Assembly: GCA_963753725.1 (NCBI GenBank) | Contig: CAVWDI010000029.1 | Location: forward strand, 124,001 to 188,000 | Direction of reading: 5' to 3' | DNA: 64,000 nt | Source: CAVWDI01 sp963753725 | GTDB lineage: Bacteria > Chloroflexota > Anaerolineae > Anaerolineales > UBA4823 | In this document: positions 1 to 8,829 of the stretch, in pieces | How the letters are laid out: every line of letters starts with the position of its first letter | Numbering within the stretch: position 1 is the stretch's first letter | Program-made: the position numbers and the translations under genes | The notes under the pieces: model-generated | Database searches by the model: none | What the model was told of the DNA's origin: nothing | What the model saw: the letters and a program-made list of their open reading frames with translations, nothing else

Positions 1-35
1 ATAAAATACTTTACACAATAGAAAAGGAAAGAACT

Positions 36-335
36 ATGCATGTCCACAACGTATATTTCTGGTTAAAAAATGACACAAACCAGCAGTCTTCGCTCTCCTT
101 TGAAGCGGGATTGAACGCGCTGACAAATGATCCTGCCGTTACATCAGGTTATTTCGGAACGCCAGCCGACACTGATCGCGACGTAGTAGATAACAGCTAC
201 TCGTACGGATTGGTGCTGGTCTTCAAAAATAAAGCCGCACATGACCAGTACCAGGAAGGAGCGGTTCATGCAAAATTCCTCGAAGAACACGCCTCCAAAT
301 GGGGGAAAGTGCTTGTATATGATGTAAGAACTTAA
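36..335 (+). CDS. Dabb family stress-responsive alpha/beta-barrel protein
   Basis: A 99-residue protein that looks like a Dabb (stress-responsive A/B barrel) domain from end to end. It begins MHVHNVYFWLK, the usual first beta strand with a conserved His and aromatic residues, and has a late helix-strand section (HDQYQEGAVHAKFLEEH) typical of the family, which forms small ferredoxin-like dimers. The biochemical role of most members is unknown. A purine-rich AAAGGAAAG lies just before the ATG. The next gene follows in the same direction, and a terminator closes the pair, so the two may be co-transcribed. Family call is by recognition of sequence pattern. Confidence 0.8.
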   Translation: MHVHNVYFWLKNDTNQQSSLSFEAGLNALTNDPAVTSGYFGTPADTDRDVVDNSYSYGLVLVFKNKAAHDQYQEGAVHAKFLEEHASKWGKVLVYDVRT

Positions 336-402
336 CCAATCAGATCGTCTTAACCATTGAAACAGAGGATTAAATCCTTCATAAATATTTAAGGAGATTT
401 CT

Positions 403-687
403 ATGGTAAAGGCAGTATGGAACGGAAAGATATTAGCGGAAAGTGATGATACAGTCAGGATTGAGGGAAACCACTATTTCCCACCCAATTCTGTAAACTG
501 GGAATACTTTGAGGACAGCAATTCACACACATTCTGCTCCTGGAAAGGTAAAGCCAGTTATTACAACGTCAAAGCAAATGACAACGAAAATAAGGACGCT
601 GCCTGGTACTATCCTGACCCCAGTTATTCCGCCAGCCCTATAAAGGATCACATCGCTTTCTGGCACGGAGTCAAAGTGACAGCATAA
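403..687 (+). CDS. DUF427 domain-containing protein
   Basis: A 94-residue single-domain protein. MVKAVWNGKILAESDDT at the start, then EGNHYFPP, a CSWKGKASYY block and AAWYYPDP are the hallmark segments of DUF427 proteins, small beta-rich cytosolic proteins of unknown biochemical function. An AAGGAG ribosome-binding site sits about 8 nt before the ATG. It is followed directly by a strong hairpin terminator, so it ends a short transcription unit with the Dabb gene. No signal peptide or membrane segment is seen. Confidence 0.85.
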   Translation: MVKAVWNGKILAESDDTVRIEGNHYFPPNSVNWEYFEDSNSHTFCSWKGKASYYNVKANDNENKDAAWYYPDPSYSASPIKDHIAFWHGVKVTA

Positions 688-714
688 ACCTACCAATACA
701 ACCCATTAAATTCA

Positions 715-752
715 ACAACCCACCCGTAGTTCAAAGGTGGGTTGTATTTTTA
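715..752 (+). terminator. Rho-independent terminator after DUF427 gene
   Basis: Perfect 10-bp arms ACAACCCACC (715-724) and GGTGGGTTGT (736-745) around an 11-nt loop are followed by ATTTTTAAT. It lies 28 nt after the stop of the DUF427 gene, and the U-rich tail is on the + side. Confidence 0.85.
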
Positions 753-792
753 ATCCGGGAGATCATGGATCATGATTGTGGGAACTAATCCC

Positions 793-1962
793 TTACGGCT
801 GGTAAATCTCGCCCTCAGGATAAAAATCGCGGTACGCCCAATCGAATGAGCTCAGGCTTGGCACAGCTAACAAAGATTTACCCTGCATGGGTCCATCCAC
901 CGCCAGCCCGCGGATTATATCCCACCTGGAACCAGTTTCCTGGTCGAATATGTAACTGCCTTCTTCCAGGAATGTGGGCGCCTGGTCGTCCACCTGGCGG
1001 ATGTAGGCATACCATGTATCTTCGCCTGCCCACAGGAGGACCGGGACTTCGCCGATCCAATCATTTATCACTCCTGCTCGCTGGGCATCTTCAAAATAAT
1101 AAGCTTTTTCGTTTCCGGCCAGGATGAGTCCGATCACAAAATCGGATGAAAATCTCGGGCGAAATCCCAAAATTAATTGTTCGACATCGTTTGTCATCAC
1201 GAGGGTTTCTGGATGGTCTTGCATCCAGCTGCCCCAGGTTGTTAATTGCAAGGGAAGTAAATTGAGTTCAACGCCTTTGAGCGGTCCTCTGATCGCCCGC
1301 CCCCAGGGCTGAGACCATGTTAAATCAGTCTCATGATCCCACCAGGTCATGGCGTTCATGAAGAGCGTCCCTGCGTTTCCAAAAGTGTGGGTCCTACCGT
1401 CAATTCTCCGGTCATGCACGAGACCGGTGTAGCAAATCGGTCACCATGTGACCAGGATAGGAAGCCCCCCGAGCTCATCGTCCACCATCTCGCGGAATCG
1501 AAGTACAGAAACCGGGTATGCTTTCGCCTCACCGTTGAGCGAAACGCCCATCACAATCTAATCATTCATTAGCGGAGATTCGGCGGCTGTCACAAATTGC
1601 GGCTTGTAGACCGGTGCGATACCATCATACGGCAGCAGGGGGGATGGAAAAAAGTACTCTTCATCCTTATCCGCACGCTTGTTGGTTTCATTTTGTCCAG
1701 CCCCTGAGCTGTTTCCGTTCTCAGCTGGTTTAGGATTCTTTTCGGTTTTTTGAGTGTTTTCAGGACCTTGATCTGCTGCTGCTGTACCCCCATTTTCAAA
1801 ATCACCTCCTTTTGTTTTACTGGCGTCAGTTGCAAAAGGCGCCTGTGTACCTGGCGTAGATCCCCCGCTGGCCGATAACGGAGGTTCAATCGCTGCCGGC
1901 GCCAGTGTGCTGCAACCGGCAACAAAAATCATTAACCAAGGGAGGAGATGTCTCTTATCCAT
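793..1962 (-). pseudogene. DUF3179 lipoprotein, interrupted by in-frame TAG and TGA
   Basis: One reading frame of about 390 codons. The N-terminus has a lipoprotein signal ending in a VAGC lipobox, then a Ser/Thr/Asn/Lys-rich linker, then a DUF3179 domain (GIAPVYKPQFV, then NGEAKAYP, then DRRIDGRTHTFG and WWDHETDLTWSQPWG). The frame is broken twice without any shift: TAG at 1558-1560 where an acidic residue would fit before IVMGV, and TGA at 1441-1443 exactly where the first Cys of the family's WCPxC motif belongs (TW-stop-PICYTG). After the second stop the domain runs cleanly to 793. The domain's function is unknown. A disabled gene is the simplest reading; the TGA-for-Cys position leaves selenocysteine as an alternative. 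The part after 1419 or from ATG 1551 could be re-initiated. Confidence 0.75.
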
Positions 1963-2140
1963 ATAAATTCATAATCAATAGATTATATATGTAAATTCCT
2001 GGTAACAGGCTGGCTGGAAAGCCCAACCAGCCTGGAAAAAGGTTATGTAGTCTTTAGATGCAGGATCGATATATTTTCTTACTGAACATTTTCTGGTTCC
2101 CAATTGAGAAGAAACAAGGTCCAATAATGTCAATATTAAA

Positions 2141-2188
2141 GTTGGACAATTTGGCCGCGCAGCGTCTCATTGAGGCAAATTGTCCAAC
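2141..2188. repeat. 13-bp perfect inverted repeat
   Basis: Arms GTTGGACAATTTG (2141-2153) and CAAATTGTCCAAC (2176-2188) are perfectly complementary around a 22-nt GC-richer loop. No U-run follows on either strand, so it does not look like a simple terminator. It could be a palindromic repeat element, a regulator-binding site or a structured RNA. Confidence 0.6.
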
Positions 2189-2243
2189 ATATTCCGATTC
2201 ATAAACAGGCGCTCACTAATTTTTCCCTCCCTGAAGTTAACAA

Positions 2244-2281
2244 AACAGAGTTCCGGGGATTTACGCCACCGGAACTCTGTT
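2244..2281 (-). terminator. Terminator of DUF4013 gene
   Basis: Perfect arms AACAGAGTTCCGG (2244-2256) and CCGGAACTCTGTT (2269-2281) with a 12-nt loop. Read on the minus strand the hairpin is 24 nt after the stop of the DUF4013 gene and ends in TTTTG. Confidence 0.8.
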
Positions 2282-2304
2282 GTTGATAGGGGATAAATTT
2301 GCTA

Positions 2305-2979
2305 CTAGATCGCCTCTGCCGGTTCCAAACCAGAATTTGAGGTCGCTTCCAGATATGCCTGTCCGTTCAAGTGTCCAATGATGGCTTGCGAATATGCCAT
2401 TGTCAGGACAACACCAACCGCACACAGTATCACACCCAGTCCTGCGATAAACCCTGCCAGAATATTTCCGATCAATGCCAGCAAATAGGCTCCTGGAGCG
2501 GCGCGTACTAACCCAATAATTTCGCCAAAACGGAAAGCTGCGCTGAACTTGCCTTCGTTCGCAAAATGACCCAGCGCGGCCGGAATCACAAACGCCAGCA
2601 AGATCGAATAGATGATGACCACGCAGTATACGCAGACCATCGCGGCGATAGCTGCGTATCCCGCCTCATCAGCTGCGTTTGGATCCATAGCTGCTGGAAA
2701 TACAAGCGAAACACATGTGGTCGCGAGAATGACCGGCAGCGCGTAAACAAAGCCGATGATAAAGACTTGAAATCCGCGCACGAGGTAACCGCCAAAATCA
2801 TCCCAGGCTGCCAGCGGTTCAGGGTCTCTGCGGATAACTTTCTTGGTAATCTCCAACGACCAGCCCGAGACCCATAACATACCCAATAACGGGATAAATA
2901 AAAGCAGCGCCGCAATACCAATTTTTTTCAACCAATCTGCATCTTCAAACGGAAACGAAAAAGCCTTGCCAAAATCCAT
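2305..2979 (-). CDS. DUF4013 family integral membrane protein
   Basis: A 224-residue polytopic membrane protein. A short amphipathic start (MDFGKAFSFPFEDADWLKK) leads into a first hydrophobic helix, then GWSLEITKKVIRRDPEPLAAW, which is characteristic of DUF4013, and four or five more hydrophobic segments rich in Ala, Ile, Val and Gly. The function of the family is unknown; members are common in Chloroflexota, archaea and actinobacteria. A GGAGGA ribosome-binding site precedes the ATG. It ends in its own terminator, with no neighbouring gene in the same unit. Confidence 0.8.
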   Translation of the reverse strand: MDFGKAFSFPFEDADWLKKIGIAALLLFIPLLGMLWVSGWSLEITKKVIRRDPEPLAAWDDFGGYLVRGFQVFIIGFVYALPVILATTCVSLVFPAAMDPNAADEAGYAAIAAMVCVYCVVIIYSILLAFVIPAALGHFANEGKFSAAFRFGEIIGLVRAAPGAYLLALIGNILAGFIAGLGVILCAVGVVLTMAYSQAIIGHLNGQAYLEATSNSGLEPAEAI

Positions 2980-3153
2980 GAGTTCCTCCTGTAAAGTTTA
3001 ATTGACAAACAATTATTAATGAAATCCTACTAATTTTACCAAATTATTGTTCTTTTGTGACCTGATACCGAAAACCCTTCAGTTTTTTACAACACCGCAA
3101 AATAAAATAACGGCGTAGAACAATCAAAAAATCTTGTCTTTATTTTCAATAGC

Positions 3154-3687
3154 CTAAGGATAGTCAAACACATAACACCCACGCCAATACAGCGGATTAT
3201 ATAATGCCACTGGATCCAGTGTTAGCGCTTTTCTCAAGGTCTTCTTATTAATTACGATCCCCTGCCATATTTTCTGCATGGTTTCCTCACCAGGCTGCGG
3301 GGGTGTTTGCGTACACCTGGTGAAAACAAAGCGCTGGTTGCTGGTTGCGTTCAGTTGTGAAATATGCGGACCGGGATTGCAAGCTGAGTACTGGTATACA
3401 GGGTCCCACTCCTTTACATAATAGAACTGCATATTGTAAATATCCCGGTAAATCGTAAATTGTCGTACGACCGGTTTCGTTTTCGTTCCTGGTGGAATTG
3501 TAAAACTGTAAGTAACGTCGTTCTCGTAATATGGTTCGATATTATTTAGCTGGATAAATATCTCTTCACCAGATTTATTTATTAGGGTCAACTTCACTAA
3601 TCGTTTATCGACCGGTTTCGAACCCAGCAGGAATATTGACAGCAGCGAAGTGAGCAGAATGAGCCTTCTCATACAAAGGTTCTCCAT
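3154..3687 (-). CDS. Secreted protein of unknown function
   Basis: A 177-residue protein with an N-terminal signal-like segment (MRRLILLTSLLSIFLLG; the better start may be that Met, at 3672, since a purine-rich stretch precedes it). The mature part is beta-rich: KLTLINKSGEEIFIQL, then a second strand pair ending in IPPGTK, resembling the small extracellular domains that carry polar side chains on sheets. There are three Cys in the second half (CNPG, RCTQ, GCYVFDYP at the C-terminus) that could form disulphides. I do not recognise the family. It stands alone between the DUF4013 gene and the sugar transporter. Confidence 0.55.
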   Translation of the reverse strand: MENLCMRRLILLTSLLSIFLLGSKPVDKRLVKLTLINKSGEEIFIQLNNIEPYYENDVTYSFTIPPGTKTKPVVRQFTIYRDIYNMQFYYVKEWDPVYQYSACNPGPHISQLNATSNQRFVFTRCTQTPPQPGEETMQKIWQGIVINKKTLRKALTLDPVALYNPLYWRGCYVFDYP

Positions 3688-4038
3688 CGAATTAAAAATA
3701 ACAAAATAAAAACCAACCTCCCCTGATAATTACATCATTTTACCACTGCTGGTTAATTCTATGCTCAGAACATCTAAGGGTGTAAAAAATATTAATATTT
3801 CACTACTGACGTGAACCTTCAATATTACAATTTTAATTTCGAAGCTCAGGTTTTGACCCTCGAAATATCAAACAAAATGCTGGTATTTGGTTGAATTGAC
3901 TGCTGGTGGAGTTATTTGCGATTTTTTTTACCCGTAAGTCCCCAAATTATCAATACAATAAAAGACTGTTGCAGATCAATGGATTGATTATTCATTCTCC
4001 AATGATCCTATTTATATTTCGTTATCTGGAGGTAGGCG
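3688..4038. other. Intergenic region, no feature seen
   Basis: 351 nt of AT-rich sequence between the secreted-protein gene and the last gene of the sugar importer operon. I see no conserved coding frame, RNA gene or strong hairpin with a U-tail here; both flanking genes read leftward, so it includes the promoter of the secreted protein and the 3' end of the importer transcript. Confidence 0.5.
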
Positions 4039-4902
4039 TTACTTTGAAGTCCATCCGATCAAACCCTTGATATAGTATTTTTGTAGCACAACAAAAACCA
4101 GTAATGGTATGGCTGTCACCAGTATTGAGGCTGCCGACAGCACACCCCAATCGACACTATATTGACCCTTTAATAAGGGAATGCGCTGCGTAGCCACCAG
4201 CATATTGGGCTCATAAAGGGTGATGAGCGCCATGAAGAAATCGTTCCACACCCAGGTGAATTGGAGCGCAGCAACTGACGCCAACCCGGGCAGCGATAGC
4301 GGAAGAACAATTTTATAAAAAATTTGGAATCGATTTGCGCCGTCAAGGCTGGCTGATTCCTCCACTTCGGGCGGCAGTGTGGTCAAATAATTTCTCATAA
4401 AAATTGAAATCCAGATAATCCCCCAGGCTGTATGGGTAACAATCAATCCCGTAAATGTGTTTAAAATACCCATGTCCAACAGGATACGAAAGAGAGGTAC
4501 AGCTACCATCTGTTGGGGGATAGCCAGAAGCAGTACGATAGCAATTAATATAAATCTGCGGCCCGGAAAGCGCAGCCTGAGTAGGCCGTAAGCAGCCAGC
4601 GTAGCGATTACGATTGGAAGGATTGTGGCTGGTATTGTGACGATTAAAGAATTTCTCAGACCTTGTCCGATCGGTGCAGTAGGGTGACTCCAGGCATTAA
4701 AGAAATTATCCAGAGATAGGGTAACTTCTGTGAGGTTCCACCAACCATGAATTAGTTCTCTCTGCGGCCTTACTGAAGCCATTAAAATCCCCATAAATGG
4801 GATAATCCAGATTAAACCAGCCAACCAGGCGACGAGGAATACCCCCACTCGCTCCCATTTTATTTCTTTTACTTTTAATTTGCACTGCTTACTCCTCTGC
4901 AC
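4039..4902 (-). CDS. Carbohydrate ABC transporter permease, MalG type
   Basis: A 287-residue inner-membrane permease of a binding-protein-dependent sugar importer. Six hydrophobic segments are visible, and the EAA loop that docks the ATPase is seen as EESASLDGANRFQIFYKIVLP (about residues 180-200), the usual form in MalG/CUT1 permeases. It ends with YYIKGLIGWTSK, typical of the family C-terminus. The start overlaps the end of the partner permease by 14 nt, so the two are translationally coupled. No ATPase gene is in the window, which is common: CUT1 systems often share one MsmX-like ATPase encoded elsewhere. The substrate cannot be read from the sequence. Confidence 0.92.
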   Translation of the reverse strand: MQRSKQCKLKVKEIKWERVGVFLVAWLAGLIWIIPFMGILMASVRPQRELIHGWWNLTEVTLSLDNFFNAWSHPTAPIGQGLRNSLIVTIPATILPIVIATLAAYGLLRLRFPGRRFILIAIVLLLAIPQQMVAVPLFRILLDMGILNTFTGLIVTHTAWGIIWISIFMRNYLTTLPPEVEESASLDGANRFQIFYKIVLPLSLPGLASVAALQFTWVWNDFFMALITLYEPNMLVATQRIPLLKGQYSVDWGVLSAASILVTAIPLLVFVVLQKYYIKGLIGWTSK

Positions 4903-5785
4903 GGTGGGTTGAACGCACTAGCCACAACCCAATGATTAAGGTCATGGAGGTCATCAATGTAGCGATAACTGCTGAGCGGTTGGGATCAAGTGCACGGAAG
5001 GCTAACGAATACATAATTAATGCCAGGACGGTTGAAGCGCCGCCTGGTCCACCGCCTGTCGCGGTATAAACAAGGTCAAATATTTTTAATTCCCACAGCA
5101 GGGTCATTGCAACAACAGTTATCGTAACCGGGCGTAAGGAGGGGACGGTTATATACAAAAATTTATGTATTGAGTTGGCACCATCAACTTCTGCTGCTTC
5201 ATATAGTTCTTGCGGGATGGTTGACAAACCAGATGAATACAGGATCAAACTGAATCCTGTCCACAACAAGACCGAACCTAAAATCAGAGCGATCAAAGCC
5301 GTTTCCGGGTAAACCGTCCAGGACCTGACGAATTGATCCAGCCCCATTCCCCTGAAAATTGCATTCACCACCCCCGAATGCTCGTCGAATATAAAGCGGA
5401 CGATGCCTCCTCCGACAACCATGGGTGTGATCATGCCCAAAAAGATGATGGATTTAATGAAGGAAGAGCCCCACACATCTCTCAGCAGAACAGCCAGGAT
5501 CATTCCCAGGGATACAACCAGCGGTAAATGGATCAGGATCCAAAAAGCGTTATGGATCAGGGCTCCCCACGGCGGAGATTGGGTAGGGAAGCGGCTGGTA
5601 TTAATAATATCCTTACTTAATAAGACATCCGAAAAATTTAAAAGCCCTACAAACTGCCCATCTTCATTCAGGAAACTGAGTGAGAGCGTTCGTATGGCTG
5701 GAATAATGACAAATATGGTAAGCAGGATAAGTGCCGGCGAAATAAACACCAAAATTTCAATCCAATGACTGATTTTATTCCGCAT
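4889..5785 (-). CDS. Carbohydrate ABC transporter permease, MalF type
   Basis: A 298-residue partner permease of the same CUT1 importer. It has six hydrophobic segments and an EAA loop (LYEAAEVDGANSIHKFLYIT, about residues 195-215) followed by the PSLRPV turn typical of MalF/UgpA-type subunits. GGPGGASTVL before the last helix is also typical. It lies between the binding-protein gene and the MalG-type permease, in the usual order. A long structured gap of about 270 nt separates it from the binding-protein gene, probably setting a lower level of permease than of binding protein. Confidence 0.92.
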   Translation of the reverse strand: MRNKISHWIEILVFISPALILLTIFVIIPAIRTLSLSFLNEDGQFVGLLNFSDVLLSKDIINTSRFPTQSPPWGALIHNAFWILIHLPLVVSLGMILAVLLRDVWGSSFIKSIIFLGMITPMVVGGGIVRFIFDEHSGVVNAIFRGMGLDQFVRSWTVYPETALIALILGSVLLWTGFSLILYSSGLSTIPQELYEAAEVDGANSIHKFLYITVPSLRPVTITVVAMTLLWELKIFDLVYTATGGGPGGASTVLALIMYSLAFRALDPNRSAVIATLMTSMTLIIGLWLVRSTHRAEE

Positions 5786-5843
5786 AAGGTGCGTCCTCAG
5801 GAAATTAATATCAAACTGTGGAAATACTATTCCTAATAATAAT

Positions 5844-6043
5844 TACTACACTTGTTTCTTCTTATCGTTCGTGTAGTAGTGAAATTGAAAATGTAAGGTA
5901 AGCTGCGGTAGGGTCAATGCCGAATAGAACTGCTTGTTCAAGAACCACGTTACCGAACCTACCCGCAGCTGACCAAAGGATAACCATGCTGGAGCTTCGG
6001 TAACCGGTTAAGGTAGTTTGAGAGCAGCTGCAGCATGGTTATC
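5844..6043 (-). promoter_or_regulatory. Three stem-loops between binding-protein and permease genes
   Basis: Three inverted repeats lie in the 269-nt gap of the sugar-importer operon: TACTACAC/GTGTAGTA (5844-5851, 5871-5878), AGCTGCGGTAGG/CCTACCCGCAGCT with one bulge (5901-5912, 5958-5970), and a perfect 13-bp GATAACCATGCTG/CAGCATGGTTATC (5979-5991, 6031-6043). The last is the first met by polymerase, 12 nt after the binding-protein stop. None has a clear U-run, so they suit 3'-end protection of the binding-protein message or partial attenuation rather than full termination. Confidence 0.6.
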
Positions 6044-6054
6044 GGCAATCTAAT

Positions 6055-7362
6055 TTATTCCTCTACAGGCATTTTCTCCTGAAGTGTTGTCAGGACATCG
6101 TCTAATGATCCCGTCTGGACCCATAACAAAGCGATCTGGTCCCAGAAAGCGGTCTGCCACTCCCCACCGATGGTATCATCCAGGTCCGGTAAAACCTCGA
6201 ACTGAGATACCTTTTCAGCAAGTGTCTTCTCAGATGGCGGGTAAACATCAAGTGGAATATCGGCGCGGCCTGACAATCTGCCGCCTTGCTCGAGACGGAT
6301 TTTCATGCCTTCATCGCCAATCACATATTCAATAAACTTTTTGGCGTCATCGGCTCGCTCAGTATATTTGGGGACAAACATCCAGTCCGAGCCGCCGACA
6401 ATGCTGGTCGCACCCGGGACTGGCAGAATACCCAGATCCTCAGGATCGTCCACATCCTCTGCAATCCAGTTGCCGTAGTAGTGCAGGGCGTAATCTCCCT
6501 CCCACCACAAATCACCCGCAGCATGTCTCTCGACAGGATCACTGAAGGCGCCGCTCTCAATGAGCGGGATAAGATAGTCAGTAAAAACAGCCTTGACTTC
6601 CGGGTCGGTCCATTTCACATCTCCGTCAATTATGCCCTGGACCATCTCAGGACCGCCAACCGCGGCCAAAAAGTGTTCCACAATATCCGCCAACGGATAC
6701 CCCGCCGGTGAAGTCATGGGGTTCTCAAGATCTGGATTTTCGGCAAGCTGGTCCATCAATGCCTGGAAATCATCCCAATTTTGAGGTTCTTCTAATCCCA
6801 TTTCCTCGAAAAGGGATTTTCTATACCAGAAGCCGCCCTTGACCCATGTGTAGGTTGGTACACCATATACTTCCCCTTCTACTACCACGGGATTCACGAG
6901 GAAATCAATGCCTTCCGTCGTGTCTGTAACATCCACCAAGTGCTCAGCGTTTTCCTCAATCCACCACGGCCATGACATGATCATCAGGTCGGCCATCGGT
7001 TCCTGCGCCATAAACTGCGCTGGCAGAAGCGGACCTAAATCATCCGTCTTATACGGCAGCACTTTCACATTTATGCCAGTTTCTGCTTCAAACCCTTCCA
7101 CGACCGGCAAAAATAGCTCCATCGCATCACCAGTCCAGGGAATTGTCACAGCTAAAGGTGAGGTGTCTTTTTCGACAATCTTCTCGACCTCCACCTCCAC
7201 TTCCTTGGTTACCACAACTTCCACCTCTTCGGTAACCACGACTTCCACTTCTTTGATTACCTCTACTGGCACCTCTTTGGTGACTATAACCTCGGTCGTC
7301 TGAGGCGCACAGGCGCTCAATATAAATATGCATATGATCAAAATAAATAGAATCTTCTTCAT
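6055..7362 (-). CDS. Extracellular sugar-binding lipoprotein of ABC importer
   Basis: A 435-residue solute-binding protein. Residues 1-18 are a lipoprotein signal (lipobox LSAC, Cys18). Residues about 22-67 are a repetitive Val/Thr/Lys/Glu linker (repeats of VVTKEVEV), a feature often seen in Chloroflexota binding proteins, which holds the domain off the membrane. The rest is an SBP_bac_1-like domain: GFEAETGINVKVLPY near 92-106, YGVPTYTWVKGGFWYRKSLFEE in the hinge region, and GGSDWMFVPKYTERADDAKKFIEYV near the C-terminus. It is first in the importer operon behind a LacI-family regulator gene and a candidate operator. A substrate cannot be named. Confidence 0.9.
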   Translation of the reverse strand: MKKILFILIICIFILSACAPQTTEVIVTKEVPVEVIKEVEVVVTEEVEVVVTKEVEVEVEKIVEKDTSPLAVTIPWTGDAMELFLPVVEGFEAETGINVKVLPYKTDDLGPLLPAQFMAQEPMADLMIMSWPWWIEENAEHLVDVTDTTEGIDFLVNPVVVEGEVYGVPTYTWVKGGFWYRKSLFEEMGLEEPQNWDDFQALMDQLAENPDLENPMTSPAGYPLADIVEHFLAAVGGPEMVQGIIDGDVKWTDPEVKAVFTDYLIPLIESGAFSDPVERHAAGDLWWEGDYALHYYGNWIAEDVDDPEDLGILPVPGATSIVGGSDWMFVPKYTERADDAKKFIEYVIGDEGMKIRLEQGGRLSGRADIPLDVYPPSEKTLAEKVSQFEVLPDLDDTIGGEWQTAFWDQIALLWVQTGSLDDVLTTLQEKMPVEE

Positions 7363-7382
7363 TTTTTACTCCTTAATTTTTG

Positions 7383-7396
7383 ATAAACGCTTTTAT
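7383..7396. promoter_or_regulatory. Candidate LacI-family operator before binding-protein gene
   Basis: ATAAACGCTTTTAT is an imperfect palindrome centred on CG, the pattern used by LacI/CcpA-type repressors. It resembles the perfect palindrome upstream of the neighbouring lacI-type gene in having A-rich and T-rich arms around a two-base centre. It lies 21 nt upstream of the binding-protein start, placed to repress the importer operon. Confidence 0.5.
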
Positions 7397-7585
7397 AGGC
7401 TTCCTGGATTAAACACAACCTTTTGTATATTTACCTCCTTTTTGAATATTGAGCTTTTCAAGAACCGGTATGAACCTGTTCGTGTGGATACAGTGTCAGA
7501 GAAATATTTGGAATGTCTTTTACTTTACCAGCACAACCATCCGTTTGTTGCGCTGGTCCCCACCTCCTTTCCTATTGAATTGTTT

Positions 7586-8588
7586 TTAAGTTGTTCCACG
7601 TTCAATAATTTCAAGCTGCAAAAAAGTATTTTGAATTGGCCGGGATTCGTCTGACATCTGGGCGATCAACTGCTCAGCAGCCAACTTCCCAGAATCGTCC
7701 AGTGACTGGTTGATGGTGGTTAGATCCAAATATTCGGATAAATCGATGTTATCAAATCCGATCAGAGCGATATCCTCCGGTATTTGAACCCCTTTTTTAC
7801 GGGCAATTTTTAAGACCTGCATGGCTAAATTATCCGAAGCCGCGAAAATCGCGGTCGGAGGTTCATCCATCTCAAATAGTTCGTGTATTTGTGTGTCTTC
7901 TTCGGGGGGGAAAACGGTCAGCTTAACATATTCTTCAGGGAAGGGTAAGTCTCGTTGGGAAAGTGTATTTTTGAACGCCTCGAGCCGCTTATCTTCCGGA
8001 CGAAGCGAATACTCCGGAAGGACTGCATCACCAACATAGGCGCAGCGAGTATGCCCTTTATCCAGCAAATACTCAGCCGCCATCCTTCCACCCAGTCTGT
8101 CATCGATCTCGATGCTGCTAAAACCCGGCACCCGGTTCTCTATAAGTATGGTGGGGATTTGACTTTGTAGCATCCTATCAGCAAATTCATTCTCCATTGG
8201 CAGCGCAATCACAATGATTCCGTCCAAGGATGCGTGAATAAGGCAGGGTGGTGTAATAACCCTCCAATCGTGACAGGGAATCGACCGGATAAATGGCCAG
8301 ATCGTAATGCGTGTCAACAAATGCCCTCGCGATGCCCCGTAATCTCTGAACAAAGGACAATACCGTAAAGAAAGGTGTGATGATCCCAATGCGTCCTATC
8401 TCTTTACGAGCCCTATCTCGGGCGACTTCCTTGGGAACAAAACCAAGTAGATCGATTGATTTTAGGACGGTATCCCGTTTTTCTTTACTGACTTGTTCTG
8501 GTGAATTTAAAACGCGTGAAACGGTGGTGATGCTAACCCCCGCAGTTTCTGCGACATCATAAATGGTTACTGCCTTGTTACCGGGCAA
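7586..8588 (-). CDS. LacI family transcriptional regulator (one frameshift)
   Basis: A LacI-type repressor of about 333 residues. The N-terminal helix-turn-helix is clear: TIYDVAETAGVSITTVSRVLN, followed by the hinge (KSIDLLGFVPKEVARD). The periplasmic-binding-like sensor domain carries PTILIENRVPGF, RLGGRMAAEYLLDKGHTR and IFAASDNLAMQVL, ending in the standard IALIGFDNIDL and TTINQSLDDSGKLAAEQLI blocks. The reading frame shifts once near 8230-8245: the first frame covers 8588 to 8187, the second runs in from 8389 to 7586, and joining YYTTLPYSRI to LDGIIVIALP restores the family pattern. It sits next to the sugar importer and presumably controls it; a sequencing indel is as likely as true damage. 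Confidence 0.85.
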
Positions 8589-8601
8589 AGAAATCCACCT
8601 T

Positions 8602-8617
8602 ATGAAAGTGCTTTCAT
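8602..8617. promoter_or_regulatory. LacI-family operator at the regulator's own promoter
   Basis: ATGAAAG-TG-CTTTCAT is a perfect 7+7 palindrome with a two-base centre, 14 nt upstream of the lacI-type start codon. It closely matches the general LacI-family operator layout (GAAAGCGCTTTC-like) and suggests autoregulation. Confidence 0.7.
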
Positions 8618-8829
8618 GATAACTCTTGCAGAGATAATAGCAGGATTAATTACACATGTCAAGTGTCATTTTTCACAAACAGGATTTAACAAAATTAACG
8701 CCAGTGAGCTCAAAATTTCAGAGGCTAAATCATGCTGATTTCTTAAAGGAGAATACTCCAAATACTCGTCCAACGAACAGGTTGTTGAAACAGCAACCAA
8801 ATTATCTTAATTTGCTAAAGGACATAAAT

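Larger units (their letters stand above)
1963..2304. other. Intergenic region with two stem-loops
   Basis: This 342-nt stretch has no gene that I can support. It holds a long inverted repeat at 2141-2188 and the terminator of the DUF4013 gene at 2244-2281. The AT-rich part next to 1962 presumably contains the promoter of the DUF3179 lipoprotein gene, but I see no convincing boxes. Confidence 0.5.
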
